Positions 7,078-15,652 of a stretch of 29,161 bases of DNA are shown here, piece after piece. Positions within the stretch are counted from its first letter, which is position 1; each line of letters opens with the position of its first letter. Made by a program: the position numbers and the translations under genes. The notes beneath the pieces were generated by a model that did not search any database, had not been told where the DNA came from, and saw only the letters and a program-made list of their open reading frames with translations. Source of the stretch: Alistipes sp. (lineage in GTDB: Bacteria; Bacteroidota; Bacteroidia; Bacteroidales; Rikenellaceae); assembly GCA_017380955.1 (NCBI GenBank), contig JAFOCZ010000075.1, positions 1-29,161 on the forward strand, written 5' to 3'.

Positions 7078-7713
7078 CTATGGAATATGCATAAACTTAT
7101 GTGTCTGGATAGAGATATTCCACTGTGGATTCTCCTTAACCCACTCTACGATATCGCCGATGATGCTCTCGTAGACGCTCCACTCAGGCTGTAGGTAGAG
7201 CAGACACTTGCTCTTCACCTTTTTGCTGCACTCCACGGCCCACTCCAAATCCTCCTTGGTCTGCACGATGACCTTCAACTCATCAGCGCGTAGCAACGCC
7301 TCCTCCAATGGTGGCATCTGGCGCTTTGGCGAGAGACATATCCAGTCAAACTCTCCGCTTATGGGGTTTGTTCCCGATGTCTCAATGAAGATCTCGAGAC
7401 CTCGGGCGTGGAGTTCGCGCGTAAGGTCACCAAGAGGGTAGAGCAGTGGCTCACCACCGGTGATTACTATAGCCTGTGCCTTGCAACTGCAAGCGCGATC
7501 CACGATGGTCTCTATGGGTGTGGGTGGGAAAATCTTAGGATTCCACGTATACTTGGCATCGCACCAGCGGCAGCCTACATCGCAGCCGCCGAGGCGTATG
7601 AAGTATGCGGGCTTTCCGCTGTGGAAACCCTCACCCTGAATAGTATAGAAGTCCTCCACGAGGGGTAATTTCTTGCCACCCTCGAGGAGTTGCAAGTCGG
7701 GATTAATCTTCAT
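7078..7713 (-). CDS. queE: 7-carboxy-7-deazaguanine synthase (radical SAM)
   Basis: A 211-residue radical SAM enzyme that converts 6-carboxy-5,6,7,8-tetrahydropterin to 7-carboxy-7-deazaguanine in the queuosine (preQ0) pathway. The [4Fe-4S]-binding CX3CX2C motif is at C44, C48 and C51 (GGCDVGCRWC), preceded by the family's TIQGEGFHSG substrate segment at about 24-33, with the SAM-binding GGEP at 86-89. The length matches QueE, which has a compact barrel. The start overlaps the end of hpt by 11 bases, suggesting translational coupling. The partner genes queC, queD and queF are not in this window, and no preQ1 riboswitch is seen. Confidence 0.93.
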   Translation of the reverse strand: MKINPDLQLLEGGKKLPLVEDFYTIQGEGFHSGKPAYFIRLGGCDVGCRWCDAKYTWNPKIFPPTPIETIVDRACSCKAQAIVITGGEPLLYPLGDLTRELHARGLEIFIETSGTNPISGEFDWICLSPKRQMPPLEEALLRADELKVIVQTKEDLEWAVECSKKVKSKCLLYLQPEWSVYESIIGDIVEWVKENPQWNISIQTHKFMHIP

Positions 7714-8242
7714 CTAAAACGTAAATATCCTTAAGATTACGGCCAATCTGGTTGTAGTCGAGACCATAACCTACAATAAACTCATTGCCGATAGGCATTG
7801 CAACGTAGTCGATCTTATACTCATACAAGAACTTCTCAGGCTTGAAGAAGAGGGTGCAAATCGATACACTTGCAGGGTTACGCTGCTGGAGATAGTCGAG
7901 GAGGTAGTTCATACTATGTCCTGTCTCCACGATATCCTCTACGATGATGATATCCTTACCCTCGATATCGAAGTCGATGCCGAGTTGCTGCTTTACATTT
8001 CCTGTAGACTGCGTACCCTCGTACGACGAAATCTTAACAAACGCAAGGCGTGAGTCGAAATTAATCTTACGCACCAAGTCGCTGAGGAATAGGAACGAGC
8101 CACTCAACACACCAAGGAACACAGGGGTCTTACCAGCATAACGCTCGTTAAGTTGCTCTGCAACGCGTTCTACAGCCTTGTCTATCTCCTCGGCAGGAAT
8201 CATCTTCTTAAATCTACGATCAAGGAGTTTTATCTTATCCAT
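7703..8242 (-). CDS. hpt: Hypoxanthine phosphoribosyltransferase
   Basis: A 179-residue type I phosphoribosyltransferase of purine salvage, forming IMP (and probably GMP) from the free base and PRPP in the cytoplasm. The PRPP-binding motif IIIVEDIVETGHSM is at about residues 98-111, with the two acidic residues before ETG typical of the hypoxanthine enzyme. The flexible-loop SSYEGTQSTG segment lies at 72-81 and the C-terminal purine-contact region follows. I chose the ATG at 8242; the frame also has a TTG at 8248. It is first in a unit with queE and ftsB, behind a promoter placed in the 48-base gap after hydF. Confidence 0.93.
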   Translation of the reverse strand: MDKIKLLDRRFKKMIPAEEIDKAVERVAEQLNERYAGKTPVFLGVLSGSFLFLSDLVRKINFDSRLAFVKISSYEGTQSTGNVKQQLGIDFDIEGKDIIIVEDIVETGHSMNYLLDYLQQRNPASVSICTLFFKPEKFLYEYKIDYVAMPIGNEFIVGYGLDYNQIGRNLKDIYVLDED

Positions 8243-8258
8243 AACCAAAAAATTTCTT

Positions 8259-8290
8259 CAAAGTTAAATATTTATTTTCATATATCCAAA
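8259..8290 (-). promoter_or_regulatory. Promoter of hpt-queE-ftsB
   Basis: On the minus strand TTTG (8290-8287), 20 bases, then TAACTTTG (8266-8259), a full match to the TAnnTTTG -7 box. It begins right after the hydF stop codon and ends 16 bases before the hpt ATG, so the leader should be about 10 bases long. No terminator separates it from hydF, so read-through from the hydrogenase operon is also possible. Confidence 0.7.
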
Positions 8291-9472
8291 CTACGAAGTC
8301 TTTACTCTGTCAAGTATACCTCCCAATGCCGCCAGGATAACGCCATAGTTCGTAATCGCCACACCCTGCTCACGGGCGCGCTCTATGCGACTCAGAACGT
8401 GTTTGCGGTTGAACATACAAGCACCGCAGTGTATCACAAGGTCATAGGCTGTCAAATCCTCGGGGTAGTCAGCACCACCCACGATGTCTATCTTCAAACC
8501 CTCGCCAAACCTCTTGCGAAGTATCGCAGGGAGTTTCACACGTCCTATATCCTCGTTTTGTGGCTGATGTGTGCAAGCCTCGGCGATGAGTATTCGTGAC
8601 TCTGGCGTTAGGCGCTGCAGGGCCTTGACACCCTCGGTGAAGAGAACTATGTCGCCCTTGTATCGCGCAAAGAGTATCGAGAATGATGTCAGTACCGATG
8701 CCTCGGGCTTTAGTGCATATACATCGTTAAAAGCCTGAGAATCAGTTATTATCAACTTTGGTGCTTCGGCCAACCCTGCCAATGCCTGAGCCATACTCTG
8801 CGGTGTGCAGCAGATAGGCACGCAGCCCCTGTCCAGAAGTTCGCGTATGGTCTGCACCTGGGGCTGTATCAAACGACCCTTAGGCGCTGATTTGTCCTGT
8901 GGCATAACCAAGAGCACGATGTCTCCAGCCTCGCAGAAGCCCTCAGTGATGAGACGCTCCTCGGCAGGGCGTATAGCAACAATCGCCTTTGTGAGATCCT
9001 CGATGCCCTCACCCGTAAGAGCGCTTATCGCTACCACGCTCTTCTTTGTAATGCGCTCTAAATCTGCCTTTACCGCCTCGTGGTTTTCTAAGGTGTCTAT
9101 GTGTGCAAGTGCCACAACCGTAGGAATCTCCCTCACACGACACTCCTCCATAATTCGCAACTCGTTCTCTCCGCCAGCCTCGGTGAAGAGCACTATAGCG
9201 ATGTCGGTCTTATCCAATACCTTAGCGCTACGTGCTACACGCTCTGCGCCCAGTTGTGTGTTGTCGTCAAGACCTGGGGTGTCGATGAGTGTCGCCGCAC
9301 CAAGTCCGTTTATCTCTATAGCCTTCTGCACAGGGTCTGTCGTAGTGCCCGCAACGGGAGATACTATCGCCACATCCTGCCCCGTAAGGCGGTTTACAAG
9401 TGTCGACTTTCCCGCGTTGCAGCGCCCGAAGATAGCGATGTGAACACGCTCTGATGATGGTGCGCTCTGCAT
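8291..9472 (-). CDS. hydF: [FeFe] hydrogenase maturation GTPase/scaffold
   Basis: A 393-residue protein that assembles the [2Fe] subcluster of the H-cluster and delivers it to apo-HydA. The N-terminal GTPase domain has the P-loop GRCNAGKST (residues 16-24), a TTTDP switch I and DTPGLDD switch II. A dimerisation domain follows, and the C-terminal cluster-binding domain carries the HydF signature CxH...HCxxC at about C300/H302 and H348-C349-x2-C352, which holds a [4Fe-4S] cluster. The ATG at 9472 is preferred: it lies 4 bases after hydG and starts just before the GTPase fold, whereas an upstream TTG at 9508 would overlap hydG by about 30 bases. It is the last gene of the hydA-E-G-F operon. Confidence 0.96.
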   Translation of the reverse strand: MQSAPSSERVHIAIFGRCNAGKSTLVNRLTGQDVAIVSPVAGTTTDPVQKAIEINGLGAATLIDTPGLDDNTQLGAERVARSAKVLDKTDIAIVLFTEAGGENELRIMEECRVREIPTVVALAHIDTLENHEAVKADLERITKKSVVAISALTGEGIEDLTKAIVAIRPAEERLITEGFCEAGDIVLLVMPQDKSAPKGRLIQPQVQTIRELLDRGCVPICCTPQSMAQALAGLAEAPKLIITDSQAFNDVYALKPEASVLTSFSILFARYKGDIVLFTEGVKALQRLTPESRILIAEACTHQPQNEDIGRVKLPAILRKRFGEGLKIDIVGGADYPEDLTAYDLVIHCGACMFNRKHVLSRIERAREQGVAITNYGVILAALGGILDRVKTS

Positions 9473-9476
9473 AGGC

Positions 9477-10907
9477 TTAGAATCTGAAGTCACGCTTACC
9501 CTCGGCAATAGCCTTGAGGTTGTCCATAGTTATGCGACGCACCTTCTCCGATGGGATAATCTGCGTAAGGCGGTCTATCATCTTCGCACCCTCAATCTTC
9601 ACACGTGGCGATGCATAATCCTCGAGATACTCCGCAAGTGTCATAAGGGCGTTAGGGGCGCAGCAGTTGCCAATCAAACCACGCTTTGCCAACGACATAA
9701 AGCGGTCTCCGGTGCGTCCCTCGCGGTAGCAGGCGGTGCAGAAACTTGGTATGTAGCCCAACTCCAACAACCATCCCACAATCTCGTCCAATGTGCGGTT
9801 ATCCGAGATGTCGAACTGCGCAGACTCCTCAGCATCCACAATACCCTCGGCATAACCACCTACCGAAGTCTTAGAGCCACCACTCAACTGCGACACACCA
9901 ACATCCAAAACCAACTCACGGCAAGCCTTCGACTCACGCGTAGAGACAATCATACCTGTGTATGGCGCTGCGATGCGCAACACTGCCACGATGCGGCGGA
10001 ATACCTCGTCGGTAACTGCATCAGGGAAGTCGGCAGGGTCGATGTCGTCGGCAGGACGGATACGTGGCACACTAATGGTGTGAGGGCCTACGCCAAAGCG
10101 TGCCTCGAGGTGCTCGGCGTGCATAAGGATTCCCACAACGTCGTAGCGGTAGTTCGAGAGTCCGAACAACGCTCCCACGCCAACATCGTCAATACCACCC
10201 AGCATCGCTCTATCCATAGCCTCGGTGTGGTATGCCCAGTCGCTCTTAGGACCTGTAGGGTGTAACTGCTCGTAGGCAGCCTTGTTGTATGTCTCTTCAA
10301 AGAGGATATATGTGCCGATGCCGGCATCCTTCAAACGGGTGTAGTTCTCGACAGTTGTTGCCGCGATGTTCACATTCACACGACGTATTGCGCCATTCTT
10401 GTGATGGATAGAGTAGATGGTGTCGATAGACTCCAATACATACTCTATAGGCGAGAGTTTTGGGTGCTCACCAGTCTCCAGTGCCAGGCGCTTGTGACCC
10501 ATATCCTGAAGTGCGATAACCTCACGGCGAATCTCCTCCTGTGTGAGTTTGCGGCGTGGGATAGTCTTGTTCTTTGCGTGGTAAGGGCAATACACACAGC
10601 CATTTACGCAGTGGTTAGAGAGATACAACGGTGCAAACATCACAATGCGGTTGCCGTATATCTTCTCCTTCAGACGGCGTGCTATGGCGTAGATACGCTC
10701 CTCAATCTCCTTATCCTTAACCTCGATAAGGACTGCTGCCTCGCGGTGTGAGATACCCTTGCCCTCCTCGGCCTTCTTGAGAATCTCCTCTACCAATGCC
10801 TTGTCCTCTGCTGCCTTTTGTGCATACTCCAATGTCGCGCGAATCTCGCCATCGTGGATGAACTCATCCGCGTGCTCCGACATTACGTCATATTTAAATT
10901 CACTCAT
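9477..10907 (-). CDS. hydG: [FeFe] hydrogenase maturase, radical SAM tyrosine lyase
   Basis: A 476-residue radical SAM enzyme that cleaves tyrosine to p-cresol and dehydroglycine and yields the CO and CN ligands of the H-cluster as an Fe(CO)2(CN) synthon. The N-terminal radical-SAM cluster motif CX3CX2C is at C100, C104 and C107 (NHCVNGCVYCPYH). The HydG-specific C-terminal motif CX2CX22C, which binds the auxiliary cluster with the dangler iron, is at C390, C393 and C416. Both motifs are intact, which separates it from the related thiazole enzyme ThiH. Length is as expected. It lies 6 bases after hydE and 4 before hydF, and is essential only if the hydrogenase is active. Confidence 0.97.
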   Translation of the reverse strand: MSEFKYDVMSEHADEFIHDGEIRATLEYAQKAAEDKALVEEILKKAEEGKGISHREAAVLIEVKDKEIEERIYAIARRLKEKIYGNRIVMFAPLYLSNHCVNGCVYCPYHAKNKTIPRRKLTQEEIRREVIALQDMGHKRLALETGEHPKLSPIEYVLESIDTIYSIHHKNGAIRRVNVNIAATTVENYTRLKDAGIGTYILFEETYNKAAYEQLHPTGPKSDWAYHTEAMDRAMLGGIDDVGVGALFGLSNYRYDVVGILMHAEHLEARFGVGPHTISVPRIRPADDIDPADFPDAVTDEVFRRIVAVLRIAAPYTGMIVSTRESKACRELVLDVGVSQLSGGSKTSVGGYAEGIVDAEESAQFDISDNRTLDEIVGWLLELGYIPSFCTACYREGRTGDRFMSLAKRGLIGNCCAPNALMTLAEYLEDYASPRVKIEGAKMIDRLTQIIPSEKVRRITMDNLKAIAEGKRDFRF

Positions 10908-10913
10908 AATAGG

Positions 10914-11969
10914 TTACTGTTTTAGGTTGTCAAAATCGCCTCTTGAGTAGTCTATGTGGTAGCCTATGGTCTGCAACTCCGCTTCAAGAGCCTGCAAGCC
11001 TTCGGCTGCCTCCTTACCCCACGAGGCCTTATTCTCATATATTGCATACTTTGCCCTTACATCCGATGGGGATAGGTTGGGCATTACGACATTTGCTCCC
11101 GAGAGTATACCCTCCAGTCTGCCTCGCGGTGTGAGCGTGGCAAGTGCTGTTGTAGAGGGTAGCAGTGCCTTGGGAAGCATAAGTCGCACTATGGCTATCG
11201 TTGCCAACGTTAGGTTTAGGTCTCCCGCAGGCTCGTCGCCAAGCGGTGTCGCCTTATGTGGTAGGAATGGACCTATGCCCACCATCTCGGGTTGCATACG
11301 CTCTATGAGCATCAAATCCTCCACTATGTGTTCTATGGTCTGACCCTTAACGCCAATCATCATACCGAGCCCCACCTGATATCCTGCGCGCTTCAGAGCC
11401 TCGGAACATTGCAGACGATACTCCAAGCCCTTGCTATCGGGGTGCAACGACTCATATAACTCGGCATTTGCAGCCTCGTGGCGCAGTAGGTAGCGGTTTG
11501 CTCCTGCGCGTTTAAGGCGTATGTACGACGCCTCGCTACGCTCGCCGAGCGACAGTGTGATTGCCACATCGGGGTACTGGCTGCGCATCTGGCAGATGAG
11601 CATCTCGAGCCACTCATCCGAGTGAGTGCCATCCTCGCCGCCCTGGAGTACAAAGGTTCTAAATCCCAACTTATATCCCTCTTTACAACACTCCAGCACC
11701 TCCTCGGCACTCAGCCTGTAGCGTTCGGCATCGCGGTTGCTACGTCTGAGACCGCAGTATAGGCAGTTGCAACGGCAGTAACTCGACAGTTCTATAAGAC
11801 CACGTATATATATGCCAAGTCCGAACTGCTGGCGAGCAGTTCGGACGGCATTGTCGCGAAGTAGTTGTAGCACAGTTGGGTCTTGAGCAGCACTCTTAAG
11901 TAACTGCCCCATCTCTGAGGCGTTTAGCCTATCACCATTTACCAATCTTTCTACAAATAACTTCGTCAT
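10914..11969 (-). CDS. hydE: [FeFe] hydrogenase maturase, radical SAM enzyme HydE
   Basis: A 351-residue radical SAM enzyme that acts on the HydG product during building of the azadithiolate-bridged diiron site. The CX3CX2C motif is at C65, C69 and C72 (SSYCRCNCLYCGLR), followed by SAM-binding elements (LQGGEDG near residue 110) and a complete TIM barrel, with the PFLPHKATP segment near 240. There is an extra Cys in the motif (C67) between the ligands. Length agrees with HydE; a second cluster, present in some homologues, is not indispensable and is not clear here. It lies 15 bases after hydA and 6 before hydG in the operon. Confidence 0.95.
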   Translation of the reverse strand: MTKLFVERLVNGDRLNASEMGQLLKSAAQDPTVLQLLRDNAVRTARQQFGLGIYIRGLIELSSYCRCNCLYCGLRRSNRDAERYRLSAEEVLECCKEGYKLGFRTFVLQGGEDGTHSDEWLEMLICQMRSQYPDVAITLSLGERSEASYIRLKRAGANRYLLRHEAANAELYESLHPDSKGLEYRLQCSEALKRAGYQVGLGMMIGVKGQTIEHIVEDLMLIERMQPEMVGIGPFLPHKATPLGDEPAGDLNLTLATIAIVRLMLPKALLPSTTALATLTPRGRLEGILSGANVVMPNLSPSDVRAKYAIYENKASWGKEAAEGLQALEAELQTIGYHIDYSRGDFDNLKQ

Positions 11970-11984
11970 TTTTTTGTTAGTTGT

Positions 11985-13433
11985 TTATCGTTTCTTTAAC
12001 TCTGCGTCGAAGGTCTTCTTACCATCGCCATATGCAGTGTGAACGCTTGGTCCTGAGATACAGCCACCGTCACATACCATCACCTCGATGAACTGTGCTG
12101 GAGCCTTGCCAGTCTTACCATAAGCCTTCAACAAAGCAACGTTCTTCTTGTTCAAACCTGCAATCTGCAATGTTGTGAAGTCGATCTTACCATCTACCAA
12201 CTCCTTAACTGCTGCAGTAACACCGCCATTCTCCGCGAAACCGTGTGCTGAGCGGCGTGATGCGCAATCTACAGGGTGGATGTTAGCCTCGCCGAGTTCG
12301 ATGTTCATACCTGAAAGGATAGCGTGTACCTCCTCGTATGTGAGTACGAAGTCAACCTTACCCTGCAAATCCTCACGACGTGCCTCCTTACGCTTAGCGA
12401 TACAAGGACCTACGAAGACAACCTTTGCGTTAGGGTGCTTCTCGTGTGCGAGGTCTGCGGTGTAGACCATTGGCGAGTATGTAGAAGAGATATACTTCTG
12501 CAACTCTGGAGCGTGCTTGCGCGCCATCTCCATATATGAAGGACAGCAAGAGGTAGTCATAAATGGCTGACCCTCCTCCATCTTCTCTGCGAACTCGTGA
12601 GTCTCCTTCTCGGTAGTGATCTCAGCGCCACGTGCCACCTCGATAACATCCTTGAAACCGATAGCCTTGATAGCACCATATACCTGCTCGGTAGGAGCGT
12701 TGTACTGCGAGAGGATTGATGGAGCAACAACTGCTACAACCTCCTCGCCACGGCGGATAGACTGCAAGATATCGAATACCTGTGAAATCTCGAAGATAGC
12801 ACCGAAAGGACAAGCGTTCATACACTTACCGCAGTAGATACACTTCGACTCGTCGATATGCTCAACGCCATACTGATCCTTAGAGATAGCGCCCACAGGG
12901 CAAGCCTCCTCACAAGGAACAGGGATGTATACGATAGCGTGGTAAGGACACGCAGCGTGACACTTACCGCAACTGATACAGATGCTGTGGTCAATCTTAC
13001 CCTGAGAGGTCTCTGGGTCGAAGACGATAGCATTCTTAGGACAAGCGTGTGAACAAGCACGAGCCACACAACCACGACAGAGGTTTGTGATATCGTAGTT
13101 AGTGCGTACACAAGACGAGCAAGCCTCGTCGATAACGCACATAATGTTATCCTTGATCTTCTCGCGGTCGAGAGCCATCTTGGCATAATCCGAAAGTGGC
13201 ATCAACTCATCCACCTCGTCGGTCATATCGTAACCAAGAAGTGGCAACGACTTATATTTCCATACTGCGCGCTCCTTGTGGATGCAGCAACGTCCACGCA
13301 CCTGTGAGTTGCGAGGGCTAAATTCGATGGGAAGTCTGTCGATCTGCTCAACGAGCTTACCATCATTCCAGAGGCTTACGAGTTTCGTAAGAAGTCTCTG
13401 GCGCACGATCATAACATTATTCTTAATTGCCAT
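11985..13433 (-). CDS. hydA: Monomeric [FeFe] hydrogenase, group B-like
   Basis: A 482-residue soluble iron hydrogenase that should reduce protons to H2 (or oxidise H2) with ferredoxin-type electrons. A Cys-rich N-terminal electron-transfer domain shows ferredoxin motifs at C119-x2-C122-x4-C127-x3-C131P, C152-x2-C155-x2-C158-x3-C162P, C174/C178P and C198-x2-C201-x2-C204-x3-C208P, enough for at least three [4Fe-4S] clusters. The H-cluster domain has L1 TSCCPSY (C296/C297), L2 GPCIAKRKE (C344) and L3 EVMVCDGGCISGP (C454, C458). The proton-relay Cys is kept, but L2 has GPC instead of MPC and L3 ends GGCISGP instead of GGG-type, the pattern of group B enzymes. No NADH-binding subunits lie nearby. 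First gene of the hydA-E-G-F operon. Confidence 0.93.
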   Translation of the reverse strand: MAIKNNVMIVRQRLLTKLVSLWNDGKLVEQIDRLPIEFSPRNSQVRGRCCIHKERAVWKYKSLPLLGYDMTDEVDELMPLSDYAKMALDREKIKDNIMCVIDEACSSCVRTNYDITNLCRGCVARACSHACPKNAIVFDPETSQGKIDHSICISCGKCHAACPYHAIVYIPVPCEEACPVGAISKDQYGVEHIDESKCIYCGKCMNACPFGAIFEISQVFDILQSIRRGEEVVAVVAPSILSQYNAPTEQVYGAIKAIGFKDVIEVARGAEITTEKETHEFAEKMEEGQPFMTTSCCPSYMEMARKHAPELQKYISSTYSPMVYTADLAHEKHPNAKVVFVGPCIAKRKEARREDLQGKVDFVLTYEEVHAILSGMNIELGEANIHPVDCASRRSAHGFAENGGVTAAVKELVDGKIDFTTLQIAGLNKKNVALLKAYGKTGKAPAQFIEVMVCDGGCISGPSVHTAYGDGKKTFDAELKKR

Positions 13434-13461
13434 ACGATAAAAGTTGGGTTTTTCAATTGAG

Positions 13462-13487
13462 CAAAGATAGTAATTTTTGCGTCAACA
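13462..13487 (-). promoter_or_regulatory. Promoter of the hydA-hydE-hydG-hydF operon
   Basis: On the minus strand a consensus TATCTTTG -7 box lies at 13469-13462, 28 bases before the hydA ATG. The -33 element is imperfect: TTG-like bases (ATTG) occur at 21 rather than 19 bases upstream. No clear palindromic operator is seen in the 13434-13593 interval. Confidence 0.55.
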
Positions 13488-13593
13488 ACACAATGTTTTT
13501 ACGCTTTTTTCATATCTGCCACTGCTTTTGTATGTTATCTTGCTATTTTGGGCTGTGGAATGTAGTTATTTGCCACCGGTTATCCCACGAAAA

Positions 13594-13621
13594 AAGGGCA
13601 AATCCCGAAGAATTTGCCCTT
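13594..13621 (-). terminator. Terminator of the DUF349-pyrG-yidC unit
   Basis: AAGGGCAAAT (13594-13603) and ATTTGCCCTT (13612-13621) form a 10-base-pair stem around an 8-base loop. On the minus strand it is followed by a run of T (complement of the A run at 13590-13595). It lies 26 bases after the yidC stop. Confidence 0.8.
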
Positions 13622-13646
13622 ATTATAATAATATGTATAACCGCTA

Positions 13647-15584
13647 TTAGTGGCGCTTCTGGCTCTGTCGGCGCATCTCACGGTTTACGGTAGCCTGCTC
13701 CTGCTGCTGGCGCAATGCCTCCTCGTAACGCTCCTGGAAGCGTGACTTCTTACGAGGCTTGTGCGCGAGCAACTTCTCGCGTACCTTCTCATCGTTAACG
13801 CTACGACGGATGGCAAACATAATAATCATTGTGAAGATCTGCGACAAGAAGTAGTAGTAGCACAATCCTGATGAGAAACTATTCATCACGCAGAGCATCA
13901 TAAGAGGCATAAAGTATACCATCATAAACTTCATCATACCCGCACCTGGCTGACCTGCAGTGGTTGCAGCCTGCTGCTTGTAGGTGATGAACGAGTAGCC
14001 AAACAACGACAATGTCATCAACAGCGCGAAGAGGCTGATGTGGTCACCATAGAATGGGATGGTGAATGGCAACTCCACAACGCTATCGTATGTCGAAAGG
14101 TCGTTAGCCCACAAGAAACTCTCGCCACGCAACTCGATACTTGCTGGGAAGAAGCGGAACATAGCCCACAAGATAGGCATCTGGATGAGCAGAGGCAAGC
14201 AACCACCCATAGGGCTGATGCCGACCTTCTGGTACAATTCCATCATAGCCTGCTGCTTCTTCATAGCATCCTCCTGGTTAGGATACTTCTGGTTGATAGC
14301 CTCAATCTCTGGGCGGATGGCGCGCATCTTCGCAGTAGACATATAACTCTTATATGTAAGAGGCAAGATTACCAACTTAACGAACAGAGTGAGGATAAGG
14401 ATGATAAGACCAAAGCCGAGGCCGTGGTTGCTCAACCACTGGAAGATAGGGATGGTGATGAACTTATTCCACCAGCCAATCAACACACCACCCATAGGGA
14501 TGATATCCTGGAGGTTTGCCTTCTTATCCATAAACTCCACATTCTTCATAATGCGGTAGTCGTTAGGACCATAGTAGAAGGCAAAATTGTAGGTGTCTGT
14601 ACCAGCGATGTATGGAATGTTGATAGTAGCATCAAACTCCTTAACAAAGCCTACGCTCTCGTTCTTGGCAGTCTTGAAGCCGAGTGATGCGTCGAAACCT
14701 CCATCAGCGATGAATGCTGATGAGAAGTACTGCTGCTTGAAGGCTACCCAGTTGAGAGCCTCCAACTGCTCACGCTCGCCCGATGCGTCCAACTCGTCGA
14801 TGTCACCACCCTCAGAGTAGATGATGGTGGTTGCTATAGACTCGTTCTTGAACGAACGCTCGTTCTGGAATGAGCGGTTGCTCCAGCGAAGCGCAATCTC
14901 ATCATTGCGAAGCATAGCGTCGATGTTGTGCTGACGGATGCTGAAGTCCACCAAGTAGTCGCGCGATGCGTCGCCGGTGCTGTAGAGCGTATAGACATAC
15001 TCCACCCAAGCGTCGGTGTCAACGTCGAGGTGCATAGTGATAACGCTGCAATTCTCGAGGGTCTTAACCGATGGTGTGAAGTAGTAGTCGTCGGTGTTGA
15101 GAGGCTGCTCTGCACCATTGCGATATAGAGCGATGCCCATCTTTGCGCTGCTTGGCACCAACAACTTTACGTTCTCATCACGCTCGCCATCCTCGTAACG
15201 GGTGTAGTTGTTAAGTGTAACATCCACAATCTTACCGCCACGGTTGTCGAACGCCACGCTCATAAACTCGTTGCTGAGAGTCTCGAGGTGTGACTCGCCT
15301 GTTGTTGCTGCGTAGAGAGTTGCGCCGTGGTGATAAACCTCAGCGTTCATCTTCTCGACACCGGCCAATGAGTCTCTTACGCGACGCTCATCCTCTGTCA
15401 TCTGCTCCTCCTGAAGACGCTCTGCCTCAGCCTCGGCGATACGCTGTGCGCGCTCCGCCTGCTCCTTCTTAGCCTTAGCGTTGAGAATCTCCTGCTGCTT
15501 CTCCATCTCGTAACTCTGGTAGAACGAAAATCCTACAAACAGAGCAATCATAAGCACAATGCCAATAATAGTATTCTTATTCAT
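13647..15584 (-). CDS. yidC: YidC/Oxa1-family membrane protein insertase
   Basis: A 645-residue inner-membrane insertase that places proteins into the bilayer alone or with SecYEG. An N-terminal transmembrane helix (about residues 5-22) precedes a long charged linker and a large periplasmic domain (to about 360), then the conserved five-helix insertase core. The hydrophilic-groove region FVKLVILPLTYKSYMSTAKMR has Lys where the E. coli protein has its key Arg, so the positive charge is kept. The cytoplasmic loop (RPEIEAINQKYPNQEDAMKK) and SPMGGCLPLLIQMPILWAMF segment are typical. A basic tail (KPRKKSRFQERY onward) can bind ribosomes. It follows pyrG by 68 bases with a small hairpin between and ends at the terminator 13594-13621. 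Confidence 0.96.
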   Translation of the reverse strand: MNKNTIIGIVLMIALFVGFSFYQSYEMEKQQEILNAKAKKEQAERAQRIAEAEAERLQEEQMTEDERRVRDSLAGVEKMNAEVYHHGATLYAATTGESHLETLSNEFMSVAFDNRGGKIVDVTLNNYTRYEDGERDENVKLLVPSSAKMGIALYRNGAEQPLNTDDYYFTPSVKTLENCSVITMHLDVDTDAWVEYVYTLYSTGDASRDYLVDFSIRQHNIDAMLRNDEIALRWSNRSFQNERSFKNESIATTIIYSEGGDIDELDASGEREQLEALNWVAFKQQYFSSAFIADGGFDASLGFKTAKNESVGFVKEFDATINIPYIAGTDTYNFAFYYGPNDYRIMKNVEFMDKKANLQDIIPMGGVLIGWWNKFITIPIFQWLSNHGLGFGLIILILTLFVKLVILPLTYKSYMSTAKMRAIRPEIEAINQKYPNQEDAMKKQQAMMELYQKVGISPMGGCLPLLIQMPILWAMFRFFPASIELRGESFLWANDLSTYDSVVELPFTIPFYGDHISLFALLMTLSLFGYSFITYKQQAATTAGQPGAGMMKFMMVYFMPLMMLCVMNSFSSGLCYYYFLSQIFTMIIMFAIRRSVNDEKVREKLLAHKPRKKSRFQERYEEALRQQQEQATVNREMRRQSQKRH

Positions 15585-15597
15585 CTCTAAGAGTTAT

Positions 15598-15614
15598 ACC
15601 ACCATTACGGTGGT
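15598..15614 (-). other. Hairpin between pyrG and yidC
   Basis: ACCACC (15598-15603) and GGTGGT (15609-15614) form a perfect 6-base-pair stem with a 5-base loop, 14 bases before the yidC start. There is no T run, so it is not an intrinsic terminator; an mRNA-processing or stability element is possible. Confidence 0.4.
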
Positions 15615-15652
15615 CGTTAGTATTCGGTGTGTAAAACGTTAATATCAAAAAA

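Noticed and set aside
7714..8290. preQ1 riboswitch in front of queE
   Set aside because: queE starts inside the hpt coding region, leaving no leader for an aptamer, and the hpt leader is only about 10 bases.
8805..9443. A 212-codon open frame on the + strand
   Set aside because: It lies entirely antisense to hydF, whose motifs are intact. The product is rich in Ser, Ala and Arg without domain features, as expected of a shadow frame.
14040..14687. A 215-codon open frame on the + strand
   Set aside because: It is antisense to yidC, with composition dominated by Leu, His, Asp and Arg and no recognisable motif.
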